Origin: 34-65-8 sp963529855
GTDB lineage: Bacteria; Pseudomonadota; Alphaproteobacteria; Sphingomonadales; Sphingomonadaceae
Direction of reading: 5' to 3'
NCBI GenBank assembly: GCA_963529855.1
Contig: CAURZK010000003.1
Coordinates: 186,001-250,000 of the forward strand
Length of the DNA stretch: 64,000 bases
In this document: one piece after another, positions 23,848-31,629 of the stretch
How the letters are laid out: every line of letters begins with the position of its first letter
How positions within the stretch are numbered: the stretch's first letter is position 1
Notes under the pieces: generated by a model
The model's input: the letters and a program-made list of their open reading frames with translations, nothing else
The model's database searches: none
Told to the model about the DNA's origin: nothing
Position numbers and translations under genes: made by a program

Positions 23848-25293
23848 ATGACCCTGCGCCGCAAGCTTCTCATCGCCCTCGTCATCATTCTGCTTCTGCT
23901 GGCTGGCTTCGCCGCATGGATATGGCGCGGTGATATGGCAGGGCTGTCAGTGGCTCAGGTCGCTGGGACCGATCCGGTTATCGAAGAACCCAATGCCGAG
24001 ATGTTCCCCACCGTGCGGATTGCCGAGCCTGTCGGCTGGGCCGATGACGAAACGCCGGACGCGGCGGAAGGCCTCACCGTGGTTCGCTTCGCTGAAGGGC
24101 TGGAACACCCGCGCGTGATCCATACGCTGCCGAACGGAGACGTCCTGGTGACGCTCACCCGCGCTCCGGCCAGCAACAAAGGTGGCGGCATTACTGCATG
24201 GATTGCCGACCTGTTGATGACCAAGGCCGGCGCAACCGGCCCATCCCCCAATGAATTGGTGCTGCTGCGCGATGCCAATGGTGATGGGGTGGCGGAAACC
24301 CGGGCGACACTGACTGACGATCTCGATTCGCCGTCCGGTATCGCGTGGGCCAACGGGACGCTTTACGTCGCCAACCACGACGAGGTGCTCGCATTCCCTT
24401 ACACCCCGGGCCAGACCCGGCTGGGCGGAGCAGGGCGCAAGTTGATGGACCTGCCACCCGCGGGCAACCACTGGATGCGCAACATCGAACTGAGCCCTGA
24501 TGGGACGAAGCTCTACGTGGCGGTCGGATCGGCCTCCAATATCGGTGAGAAAGGCATCGAGGCCGAAGAAGGGCGGGCAATGATATGGGAACTCGACCTG
24601 GAGAGCGGTTCGGCACGGCCGTTCGGCGCCGGGCTGCGCAATCCCAATGGCCTCGATTTCAATCCCTGGAGCGGTGAACTGTGGACCACGGTGAACGAGC
24701 GGGACATGCTCGGATCGGATCTGGTGCCGGATTATCTCACCAATGTCCCCGTCGGCGCGCAGTACGGTTGGCCGTGGGTCTATTGGCGCAACAATATCGA
24801 TCGCCGCGTCGAGGCGCCGATGCCGCAATTCCTGATCGAATACACGCGCCGGCCGGAATACGCGCTGGGGCCGCACGTGGCTGCACTGGGGCTCGTTTTC
24901 AGCCGGGAAGGCGACCGGATGGGCGCGACCTTCGGTCAGGGTGCCTTCATCGCCCGCCATGGGTCGTGGAACCGCAAGCCGCCTTCCGGCTATGACGTGG
25001 TCTATGTCGCTTTTGATGAGCGGGGTAATCCCCAGGGCAAGCCGGTGCCGGTGCTGACCGGGTTCCTGACCGGGGAAGGGACGACACGCGGTCGGCCGAC
25101 GTGGGTCGAATGGGCGGGCGACGGATCATTGCTGGTCAGCGACGATACCGCCGGGATCATCTGGCGGGTGGTTGCCAACGGTGCCCAGCCGCGTGGGCCG
25201 ATCGAGCGGGTGCGCACGCGCTCGCTACCGCCCCAGCGAGAACTATCTGGCAGTGCTACGGCCTCATTCCGCGAGGAAGAGGACCCGCGCTAG
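23848..25293 (+). CDS. PQQ-type sugar (sorbosone) dehydrogenase-like beta-propeller, membrane-anchored
   Basis: A 481-residue protein. The start at 23848 gives an uncleaved N-terminal anchor (KLLIALVIILLLLAGFAAWIW). A six-bladed propeller follows with family hallmarks: HPRVIHTLPNGDVLVT, GNHWMRNIELSPDGTKLYVAVGS, RNPNGLDFNPWSGELWTTVNERD and FIARHGSWNRKPPSGYDVV. The family oxidises sugars in the periplasm with PQQ. Cofactor use is inferred; no pqq genes are in the window. The stop overlaps the convergent DUF815 gene by 4 nt. Confidence 0.88.
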   Translation: MTLRRKLLIALVIILLLLAGFAAWIWRGDMAGLSVAQVAGTDPVIEEPNAEMFPTVRIAEPVGWADDETPDAAEGLTVVRFAEGLEHPRVIHTLPNGDVLVTLTRAPASNKGGGITAWIADLLMTKAGATGPSPNELVLLRDANGDGVAETRATLTDDLDSPSGIAWANGTLYVANHDEVLAFPYTPGQTRLGGAGRKLMDLPPAGNHWMRNIELSPDGTKLYVAVGSASNIGEKGIEAEEGRAMIWELDLESGSARPFGAGLRNPNGLDFNPWSGELWTTVNERDMLGSDLVPDYLTNVPVGAQYGWPWVYWRNNIDRRVEAPMPQFLIEYTRRPEYALGPHVAALGLVFSREGDRMGATFGQGAFIARHGSWNRKPPSGYDVVYVAFDERGNPQGKPVPVLTGFLTGEGTTRGRPTWVEWAGDGSLLVSDDTAGIIWRVVANGAQPRGPIERVRTRSLPPQRELSGSATASFREEEDPR

Positions 25294-26108
25294 ACCGCCT
25301 TGCCGGCGCGCCCGGCGAGTTCGATTACGAATTGCCATGCTGTGCGGCCTGAACGGGCGCCGCGGCGCTGCGCCCATTCCAACGCATCGGGCTCGCTCCA
25401 CGCGAGCTCATAATTGTCGGCATAACCGGCCACGATGGCCAGATAAGTTGCCTGGTCGCACGCGTGAAACCCCAATACGATGCCGAACCGGTCGACCAAT
25501 GCCAACCGGTCGTCGACCACGTCGCGCGGGTTCAGCGGGTCGTCCTGTTCGCTCGCATTGCGCGGTACGATCGCACGCCGGTTGGAGGTGACAGCGATCC
25601 GTACATTGGCCAGGCGCGCTTCCACCCCGCCTTCCAGCCATGACCGAAGCCGCCGCGGCCCCTGCAGATCATCTTCGGCAAAGCCGAGATCGTCGAGATA
25701 GACCAGGAACTGGCGCGGATGGCGGCCAAGCTCGGCAAAGAGGTCCGGCAGGCTGTCCAGTTCGTCGCCCGCGACCTGGACCAGCGCGAGCTTATCGGGA
25801 CACTCTTCTTGCACGCTGGCTACGACCGAACGCAGCAGTGCGGACTTTCCCATTCCGCGCGCGCCCCACAGAAACAGGTCATGCGCCGCTGCCCCATGGG
25901 CAAAACGATGCAGGTTTTCGACAACCGCCGCCTTCTGCGCATCGATGCCCTGCAAGAGATCCAGCGGCGGCGCCGCGATAACGGCGACTGGCCGCGCGCG
26001 CCCATTGGACCAGACATATGCCGGGCTCGCCAGCCAGTCGATATCGTCGCCGATATTGCCGGCCAGTCGCTCGAGCGCGTCGGCGATCCGGGCAAGCGGG
26101 TCGATCAA
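25290..26108 (-). CDS. DUF815 AAA-type ATPase
   Basis: A 272-residue DUF815 protein, a AAA+ ATPase family of uncertain role. Walker A is LWGARGMGKSALL (about residues 80-92), Walker B FLVYLDDLGF, and sensor-like VTSNRR. The family is widespread in alphaproteobacteria next to unrelated genes. It is 7 nt downstream of the acyl-CoA dehydrogenase gene and probably co-transcribed with it. Confidence 0.88.
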   Translation of the reverse strand: MIDPLARIADALERLAGNIGDDIDWLASPAYVWSNGRARPVAVIAAPPLDLLQGIDAQKAAVVENLHRFAHGAAAHDLFLWGARGMGKSALLRSVVASVQEECPDKLALVQVAGDELDSLPDLFAELGRHPRQFLVYLDDLGFAEDDLQGPRRLRSWLEGGVEARLANVRIAVTSNRRAIVPRNASEQDDPLNPRDVVDDRLALVDRFGIVLGFHACDQATYLAIVAGYADNYELAWSEPDALEWAQRRGARSGRTAWQFVIELAGRAGKAV

Positions 26109-26115
26109 GCGCCCA

Positions 26116-27855
26116 TCAACCTGCCAGTTGCTCGGCCGTCACGGCATAAAGCCCGGCAGCGCCAGCAGTTGCTGAAGCGCGCAGGCCACTGGCTTCGGGA
26201 ACAATCCGATCCAGGAAGAACCGCACCGTCGCTGGCTTGGCTGCGGCCAGAGCAGGCGCTTCCCCTGCTTCGATCGCGGCGATCTGGCAGGTCAGTTGCC
26301 ATCCCGCGACGGCCACTGCGCTCATGGTGCAGAACGGAACGCTGCCGGCGAGGCGATCGTCCAGGCTTGCTTCGTCGCGCATCCACTGCGCAATCTCGGC
26401 ACAGTCGCGCGCCAGGGCGACGAGCGCCGGCTCCGACGAAGCCTCCCTGGCGATCTGGGCCATAAGCACTGCGTAGACCTCGCCGTTTTCCAGGCCCAGC
26501 TTCCGGGTGACCAGATCGGCGGCCTGGATGCCATTGGTGCCCTCGTAAATCGGTGCGATGCGCGCGTCGCGATAATGCTGGGCAGCGCCGGTTTCCTCGA
26601 TAAAGCCCATCCCGCCGTGGACCTGCACGCCCAGACTGGCGATCTCGCAGCCGATATCGGTGCCCCAGGCCTTGAGCAGCGGCACGAGCACATCGGCGCG
26701 CGCGGCCGCCCCGGCATTACCCAGCGTACCGCGATCGACCTGACCGGCGGTATAGTAGAGCAGCGCCCGCGCCCCCTCGGTCAGCGCTTTCATCCGCATC
26801 AGCGTGCGTCGCACATCGGGGTGCTCGACGATTGCGACCGGTGTCTTGTCCGGCGATCCCGCCCGTGCCGATTGCACTCGCTCGCGCGCATAGGCCAGGG
26901 CCGCCTGCGTGGCCCGCTCGCCGATCTGGACGCCCTGATTACCGACATTGATCCGCGCATTGTTCATCATCGTGAACATCGCCATGAGCCCGCGATTTTC
27001 GACACCGACCAGTTCGCCGATACAGGCGTTGCTGTCGCCATAGCTCATCACGCAGGTGGGCGACGCCATGATGCCCAGCTTGTGTTCGATGCTGACGCAG
27101 CGCAGATCGTTGCGCGAACCGAGGGACCCATCGTCGTTCACGTGGTACTTGGGCACCAAGAACAGCGAAATGCCGCGGCTGCCCTCAGGCGCATCGGGCA
27201 GGCGTGCCAGCACCAGGTGGATGATGTTCTCGGCAAGGTCGTGCTCACCCCAGGTGATGTAGATCTTGGTGCCGCGGATCAGATATTTGCCTGCATGCTC
27301 GCCATCGGTGATGGGGGTCGCGGTGGTTCGCAGGGCGCCCAGATCGCTGCCCGCCTGCGGCTCCGTCAGGTTCATCGTTCCCGACCATTCCCCGCTGACC
27401 AGCTTGGGCAGATACTTCGCTTTCTGTGCGGCGCTACCGTGATGGTCGAGCGCCTCGATCGCGCCGACCGACAGCATCGGCAGCAGGTTGAAAGCCATGT
27501 TGGCGGTGCCGAGGTTCTCCAGCACATTGCAGGCGAGGGTGAAGGGCATGCCCTGGCCGCCATATTCGGCCGGGCCGGCGATGGCGTTCCAGCCTTGCTC
27601 GACATACTGATCGTATGCGGGGCCAAAACCTTCGGGCAGTCGCACGACACCGTTTTCCAGTTTTGCACCCTCCATGTCGCCAATGCGGTTGAGCGGGGCC
27701 CATTCCCCCGCTGCCAGCGCAGCGACTCCTTCGACGATCGCTTCGACCAGGTCGGGTTCAGCCGCCGCGAAGCGTTCGTTCTCGGCCAGTTCGGCGATGC
27801 CGGCATTGACGCGGATTGCCAGCAATTGGTCCTGGGTGGCCGGAGTATACGTCAC
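26116..27855 (-). CDS. Acyl-CoA dehydrogenase with C-terminal extension (DmdC/AcdA-like)
   Basis: A 579-residue FAD enzyme. The GTG at 27855 is chosen because AGAGGA lies 9 nt upstream and VTYTPATQDQL matches the family N-terminus; the frame stays open to 27969 but that part overlaps the divergent tsaC gene. Motifs: MNLTEPQAGSDLGALRTTA, MMNNARINVGNQG, and the catalytic Glu in IYEGTNGIQAADL. A C-terminal helical extension (about residues 470-579) marks the long class that includes 3-methylmercaptopropionyl-CoA dehydrogenases. The substrate here is unknown. Confidence 0.92.
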   Translation of the reverse strand: MTYTPATQDQLLAIRVNAGIAELAENERFAAAEPDLVEAIVEGVAALAAGEWAPLNRIGDMEGAKLENGVVRLPEGFGPAYDQYVEQGWNAIAGPAEYGGQGMPFTLACNVLENLGTANMAFNLLPMLSVGAIEALDHHGSAAQKAKYLPKLVSGEWSGTMNLTEPQAGSDLGALRTTATPITDGEHAGKYLIRGTKIYITWGEHDLAENIIHLVLARLPDAPEGSRGISLFLVPKYHVNDDGSLGSRNDLRCVSIEHKLGIMASPTCVMSYGDSNACIGELVGVENRGLMAMFTMMNNARINVGNQGVQIGERATQAALAYARERVQSARAGSPDKTPVAIVEHPDVRRTLMRMKALTEGARALLYYTAGQVDRGTLGNAGAAARADVLVPLLKAWGTDIGCEIASLGVQVHGGMGFIEETGAAQHYRDARIAPIYEGTNGIQAADLVTRKLGLENGEVYAVLMAQIAREASSEPALVALARDCAEIAQWMRDEASLDDRLAGSVPFCTMSAVAVAGWQLTCQIAAIEAGEAPALAAAKPATVRFFLDRIVPEASGLRASATAGAAGLYAVTAEQLAG

Positions 27856-27869
27856 AGAAGCGGTTCCTC

Positions 27870-27897
27870 TTGGCTTTGGGGGGCATTCACCTATAGC
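27870..27897 (+). promoter_or_regulatory. Candidate tsaC promoter (leaderless)
   Basis: TTGGCT (27870-27875), 16-bp spacer, TATAGC (27892-27897); the ATG is at 27906 with no Shine-Dalgarno sequence, so transcription would start within a few bases of the start codon. Confidence 0.4.
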
Positions 27898-27905
27898 GCG
27901 CGCCC

Positions 27906-28847
27906 ATGACGGGCAAGAACGCGACACAGGTGTTGGCGGCCGACGCGCAAGGAATTGCTGCAGCCGCACAAATCCTGCTTGATGGGGGGCTGGTCGCGGT
28001 GCCGACCGAAACCGTTTACGGCCTCGCCGCGCGGGCCGACGATGCCGCCGCGGTCGCGCGTATTTACACGGCCAAGGGTCGACCGGACTTCAATCCGCTG
28101 ATCGTGCATGTGGCCAGCACCCGACACGCCAGGTTTTTGGCGCATTGGTGCGAGCGGGCGAGTGTGCTGGCGGAAAAATTCTGGCCGGGTCCGCTGACAA
28201 TGGTCTTGCCCGCGCGCATGGATGCGGGGCTTGCCGACGCCGTGACGGCAGGCTTGCCGACTGTGGCCCTGCGAATGCCGGCGCACCCGGTGATGCAGGC
28301 TTTGCTTGGGCAGCTGCCGTGTCCACTCGCGGCGCCCTCGGCCAATCGCAGCGGAGGCGTCAGTCCGACGCAGGCCGACCATGTCCACGCCAGCCTGGAA
28401 GGGCGGATCGATGCCGTCATCGACGGTGGCGAATGTGCGCGCGGGCTGGAATCCACCATTGTCGCCCTGCGGGCGGATGGAACGTGGCAGCTCCTACGCC
28501 CCGGGCCGATCGCCGAGCGCGAGCTGATTGAACTACTCGGCGCGCCGACAGCCATCACCTCGTCGATCGAGGCTCCGGGCCAGCTGGCCAGCCATTATTC
28601 GCCGGGCAAACCCCTGCGATTGGATGCCGAAACTGGCCATGCCGACGAGTACATGATCGGGTTCGGCCCGGTGCCAGGTCATTGCAGCTTGTCGCCGTCG
28701 GGCGATCTGGTGGAAGCGGCGGCGCGGCTATACGCCTGTCTCCACCAGGCCGCACGGGCCCCGCATCCGCGCGTGGCCATCGCGGCAATCCCGAAAGAAG
28801 GGCTGGGCGCGGCAATCAACGACCGCCTGCGCCGCGCCGCGGCCTAG
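27906..28847 (+). CDS. tsaC: L-threonylcarbamoyladenylate synthase (Sua5/TsaC)
   Basis: A 313-residue enzyme making threonylcarbamoyl-AMP for the t6A modification of ANN-decoding tRNAs. The YrdC domain (residues about 15-195) shows VPTETVYGLAARA, KGRPDFNPLIVHV and the SANRSGG loop. A C-terminal Sua5 domain begins near ASHYSPGKPLRL, so this is the long Sua5 form. It converges with a lipoprotein gene (4-nt overlap). Confidence 0.94.
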   Translation: MTGKNATQVLAADAQGIAAAAQILLDGGLVAVPTETVYGLAARADDAAAVARIYTAKGRPDFNPLIVHVASTRHARFLAHWCERASVLAEKFWPGPLTMVLPARMDAGLADAVTAGLPTVALRMPAHPVMQALLGQLPCPLAAPSANRSGGVSPTQADHVHASLEGRIDAVIDGGECARGLESTIVALRADGTWQLLRPGPIAERELIELLGAPTAITSSIEAPGQLASHYSPGKPLRLDAETGHADEYMIGFGPVPGHCSLSPSGDLVEAAARLYACLHQAARAPHPRVAIAAIPKEGLGAAINDRLRRAAA

Positions 28848-29179
28848 TTTTCGGGCGGCGGTGGCGGCAGCGTACGCGTGACCGCCTGCAATTCGGCATA
28901 GGTCGTCTGGGCCCGGCTGCAGGCGCGGCGATCGCCATCGCGGCAATCCTCGAGCTCTTTTTCGTATCGGCGTTCGAGCCGGCCCAGTTCTTCCTCTCGC
29001 TGGCGCAATTCGCGGCCCCGCTTTTCATCCGCTTCAGACTGGCTGGTCGTGGCCAGATCGACCGCCTTGCCCGCAACCCGTACCGGGGCAGTGGCCACGT
29101 CGAATGCCGTTTTGGCCAGACAACCGCCCAGCGGCAGGGATAGCGATAGGGCCAGCAGACTGATCGTTATGCCGCGCAT
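28844..29179 (-). CDS. Small lipoprotein with coiled coil, unknown function
   Basis: A 111-residue protein with a lipobox (LGGC, Cys20) after a short hydrophobic signal. The region KTAFDVATAPVRVAGKAVDLAT is followed by a charged helix (about residues 50-80, rich in Glu/Arg) predicted to form a coiled coil, and a Pro-rich end. The lipid anchor is clear; the function is not. Confidence 0.75.
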   Translation of the reverse strand: MRGITISLLALSLSLPLGGCLAKTAFDVATAPVRVAGKAVDLATTSQSEADEKRGRELRQREEELGRLERRYEKELEDCRDGDRRACSRAQTTYAELQAVTRTLPPPPPEN

Positions 29180-29238
29180 CAGGAAACTCCTTCAGCGCGG
29201 CATAGCTGGTCAGGTCCTGCTTGGCGATGAATGACTTG

Positions 29239-30093
29239 TCAGCGCGCCTTAGGTGCCTCGGGTCCCTCTGGTGCCTGCGGTGTGTTCGGCGCCGCCGGCG
29301 GGTTCGGCGCCACGGGCGCTGCTTGGGCAGCGGCAGCGGCCGTCCCGCCGGAATTGCGGCAAGTCACCTTGCCCGATCCCATCGCCTTGACAGTGCATGT
29401 CGCCCGCCCGGTAACGGTGACATTGCCGGACCCCATGATCTTGGCTTCGACCTTGCCGTCCGATGCGAAAGCGGCGTCGCCGGACCCCATGATGTTGATA
29501 TCGGCGCGATCGATGGTGAGGCCGGGTGCCTCCACGTTGCCCGATCCGGCGATGTTGAGGTCGAGGGCAGTCGCCTTTCCCGCGCCGCCGAAGGTCCCGG
29601 AGCCCATGACGTTCACGTTCAACTTCTCTGCCTCGAGAGTGCTCACGTCGAGCCGGCCCGAACCCGCAATGTCGACTTCGGCCTCAGCCGCCATCGACTG
29701 CGCCGTAACGGTACCCGAACCGGCGAGTACGATCTTGGCGGGAGAAGGCATTGTGACCCGCACCGTGGCGATACCATCGCCGCGGCGCCCGCTTTCGCCT
29801 TCGCGCAAGATTCCCAAGGTGCCGTCGCTCAGCGTGAAACGAAGGGCCTCGACTGCCGAGGGGTCCCCTTCGACGTCGATATCCAGAGTGGAGCCATCGC
29901 TGACGAGGATCCGGTCAGGTCCCGCTACGACAAGCTCGTTTGGCGCCTCACCCGTCATGTCGAGTTCGGCCAGTGGCACTCCCTCGTCGCCGTTTACGAC
30001 GATGGTCGCCCCTTGGCCACAACCGGACAGGCTGGCCGCAAACGCAATGGCCGCGATCGGGGCCAGGGTTCGGAGCAGATGTTCGAATTTCAT
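29239..30093 (-). CDS. DUF2807 (head GIN) lipoprotein with GSG-repeat beta-solenoid
   Basis: A 284-residue protein. The start at 30093 is preceded by GGGAGA. The lipobox LSGC (Cys25) indicates a lipoprotein. Residues about 124-250 carry seven regular repeats of 18-20 residues, each with (A/M)GSG, consistent with a right-handed beta-helix of the DUF2807 family. A Pro/Ala-rich tail ends the protein. The role is unknown; the family is surface- or periplasm-exposed. Confidence 0.85.
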   Translation of the reverse strand: MKFEHLLRTLAPIAAIAFAASLSGCGQGATIVVNGDEGVPLAELDMTGEAPNELVVAGPDRILVSDGSTLDIDVEGDPSAVEALRFTLSDGTLGILREGESGRRGDGIATVRVTMPSPAKIVLAGSGTVTAQSMAAEAEVDIAGSGRLDVSTLEAEKLNVNVMGSGTFGGAGKATALDLNIAGSGNVEAPGLTIDRADINIMGSGDAAFASDGKVEAKIMGSGNVTVTGRATCTVKAMGSGKVTCRNSGGTAAAAAQAAPVAPNPPAAPNTPQAPEGPEAPKAR

Positions 30094-30121
30094 GACCGAT
30101 CTCCCGCTTATGTGTGTTGCC

Positions 30122-30150
30122 GGTATAATACAGCAGGGAACACAGCTCAA
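30122..30150 (-). promoter_or_regulatory. Candidate promoter of the DUF2807 gene
   Basis: Minus strand TTGAGC (30145-30150), 17-bp spacer, TATACC (30122-30127), giving a leader of about 22 nt. It lies immediately after the carD terminator. Confidence 0.45.
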
Positions 30151-30161
30151 GCTGCCGAACG

Positions 30162-30189
30162 AAAAAGGGCCGCCCGGTTGGGCGGCCCT
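30162..30189 (-). terminator. Intrinsic terminator of carD
   Basis: Perfect 10-bp stem AGGGCCGCCC / GGGCGGCCCT with a 4-nt loop (30166-30189). On the minus strand it is followed by a run of T (30162-30166). It lies 28 nt after the carD stop. This is the cleanest terminator in the window. Confidence 0.92.
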
Positions 30190-30216
30190 CGTCGATCATC
30201 GAATGACGCCGGTCGA

Positions 30217-30750
30217 TCAGGCTTCTTCGACGTTCTCGTAGTATTGCGGCGCGTGTTCGCGCAGCACGTTCAGGATCTTTTCCAACGCAGCCGGCTCGTC
30301 GGTCTTTTCCATCGCGGCGAGTTCGCGGGCGAGGCGGCTCGAAGCGGCCTCGAAAATCTGCCGTTCGGAATAGGACTGCTCGGGCTGGTCGTCCGGCCGG
30401 AACAGGTCGCGCGTAACCTCGGCAATAGAAACGAGATCGCCAGAATTGATCTTGGCTTCGTATTCCTGCGCCCGGCGGCTCCACATGGTGCGCTTCACCT
30501 TGGGCTTGCCCTTGAGCGTTTCCATCGCTTCCTTGAGAGTCTTGTCGCTCGACAGCTTGCGCATGCCGATCGCCTCGACCTTGTTGACCGGAACGCGCAG
30601 GGTCATGCGTTCCTTCTCGAAGCGCAGAACATAGAGTTCGAGCTGCATCCCGGCGATTTCCTCGCTCTGGAGCTCGATCACACGGCCGACACCGTGCTTG
30701 GGATAGACGACGTAATCACCGACCTCGAAGGCTGGAGCACTGCTTGCCAT
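30217..30750 (-). CDS. carD: CarD-family transcription regulator
   Basis: A 177-residue protein. The N-terminal CarD/TRCF RNA-polymerase-interaction domain (FEVGDYVVYPKHGVGRVIELQ) is followed by a helical C-terminal domain with WSRRAQEYEAKINSGDLVSI. CarD binds the RNAP beta subunit and stabilises open complexes at rRNA and growth-related promoters. The start at 30750 has AAAGGAT upstream; a further ATG at 30795 lacks one. Monocistronic unit closed by a strong terminator. Confidence 0.95.
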   Translation of the reverse strand: MASSAPAFEVGDYVVYPKHGVGRVIELQSEEIAGMQLELYVLRFEKERMTLRVPVNKVEAIGMRKLSSDKTLKEAMETLKGKPKVKRTMWSRRAQEYEAKINSGDLVSIAEVTRDLFRPDDQPEQSYSERQIFEAASSRLARELAAMEKTDEPAALEKILNVLREHAPQYYENVEEA

Positions 30751-30902
30751 GGTTATCCTTTCATCGCGGGCCGAACCCGGCGTGCGACCGATCATGCCGT
30801 GGATCGTCCGGCCAAAAGGCGCGGTCGATAATCTCCAACATGTCGCGGTGGGTTCTGCCTTTCCGTGACTTCGCGGCGGTCACCGGGGCTGTGCCGGTGC
30901 CG

Positions 30903-30932
30903 TTGTTGCAATAGATAACACTTCCGCAACAA
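30903..30932. repeat. Inverted repeat between fdxA and carD
   Basis: TTGTTGC and GCAACAA (7-bp arms) separated by 16 bp in the 232-bp fdxA-carD gap. A possible operator or transcript hairpin; no T-tract and no recognised regulator site. Nothing else is evident in this gap. Confidence 0.3.
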
Positions 30933-30982
30933 AATTGCGAGTCCCGCGTGCACTTCGCGCAGGGCGAGTGCCAATGGCGGGA

Positions 30983-31321
30983 TCAGTCGCCTTCGCCGGG
31001 CTCGGGCGTGAAGTATTTCTCGAACTTGCCCTCTTCCCCCTTGTGCTCGTCCGCATCCGCCGGCGGATCTTTCTGGGTGGTAATGTTGGGCCATTCGGCA
31101 GAAAATTTCGTATTGAGTTCAAGCCACTGCTCGAGACCGTCTTCGGTATCGGGCAGGATCGCCTCGGCCGGGCATTCCGGTTCGCAAACGCCGCAGTCGA
31201 TGCATTCGCTGGGATTGATGACCAGCATCGTCTCGCCTTCGTAGAAGCAATCGACCGGACAGACCTCGACGCAATCGGTGTACTTGCACTTGATGCAGGC
31301 GTCGGTGACGACGTAGGTCAT
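30983..31321 (-). CDS. fdxA: Seven-iron ferredoxin FdxA
   Basis: A 112-residue ferredoxin of the FdxA type. Cysteines for a [3Fe-4S] cluster (DACIKCKYTDCVEVCPVDCF) and a [4Fe-4S] cluster (CIDCGVCEPECPAEAI) are all present, followed by the FdxA-specific C-terminal tail (LELNTKFSAEWPNIT). It overlaps the S4-domain gene by 4 nt. The electron partner is not evident from context. Confidence 0.95.
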   Translation of the reverse strand: MTYVVTDACIKCKYTDCVEVCPVDCFYEGETMLVINPSECIDCGVCEPECPAEAILPDTEDGLEQWLELNTKFSAEWPNITTQKDPPADADEHKGEEGKFEKYFTPEPGEGD

Positions 31322-31629
31322 GGCGAACTGGTTCCCTTGGTGGCGGTGCCTTCGCCCGCTGCTATTGCGGTTTCGCCACGCGCGTCAAGCACGCGATAAC
31401 AGGCTTGCGCTTCGCTGGCCGGTCCACGGCGCTCCGGAAGTGCCAGGATTGAAAGCACTGTTACACGGCCGGGCAGGGGGATGGTCAGCACGTCCCCCAC
31501 CGCGATTCCGTGACTGACCCGGTTGACCCGGACGCCGTTGCAGCGCACGTGCCCGGTGTCGATCAGGCGCTGCGCCAGCCCCCGCGACTTGACCAGGCGC
31601 ATGCGGCACAGCAGCTGGTCGAGCCGCAT
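31318..31629 (-). CDS. S4-domain RNA-binding protein (Hsp15-like)
   Basis: A 103-residue protein. An S4 RNA-binding domain occupies the first 60 residues (MRLDQLLCRMRLVKSRGLAQ, VRCNGVRVNR). Hsp15/YlmH-like S4 proteins bind free 50S subunits carrying nascent chains. It shares one base with the helicase stop (TGATG) and 4 nt with fdxA, so helicase, S4 protein and ferredoxin form one operon. Confidence 0.88.
   Translation of the reverse strand: MRLDQLLCRMRLVKSRGLAQRLIDTGHVRCNGVRVNRVSHGIAVGDVLTIPLPGRVTVLSILALPERRGPASEAQACYRVLDARGETAIAAGEGTATKGTSSP

Noticed and set aside
26296..27909. A 537-codon plus-strand frame antisense to the acyl-CoA dehydrogenase
   Set aside because: Shadow frame; the dehydrogenase is unambiguous.
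29221..30831. A 536-codon plus-strand frame over the DUF2807 and carD genes
   Set aside because: Runs through a strong terminator and two opposite-strand genes; low-complexity translation.
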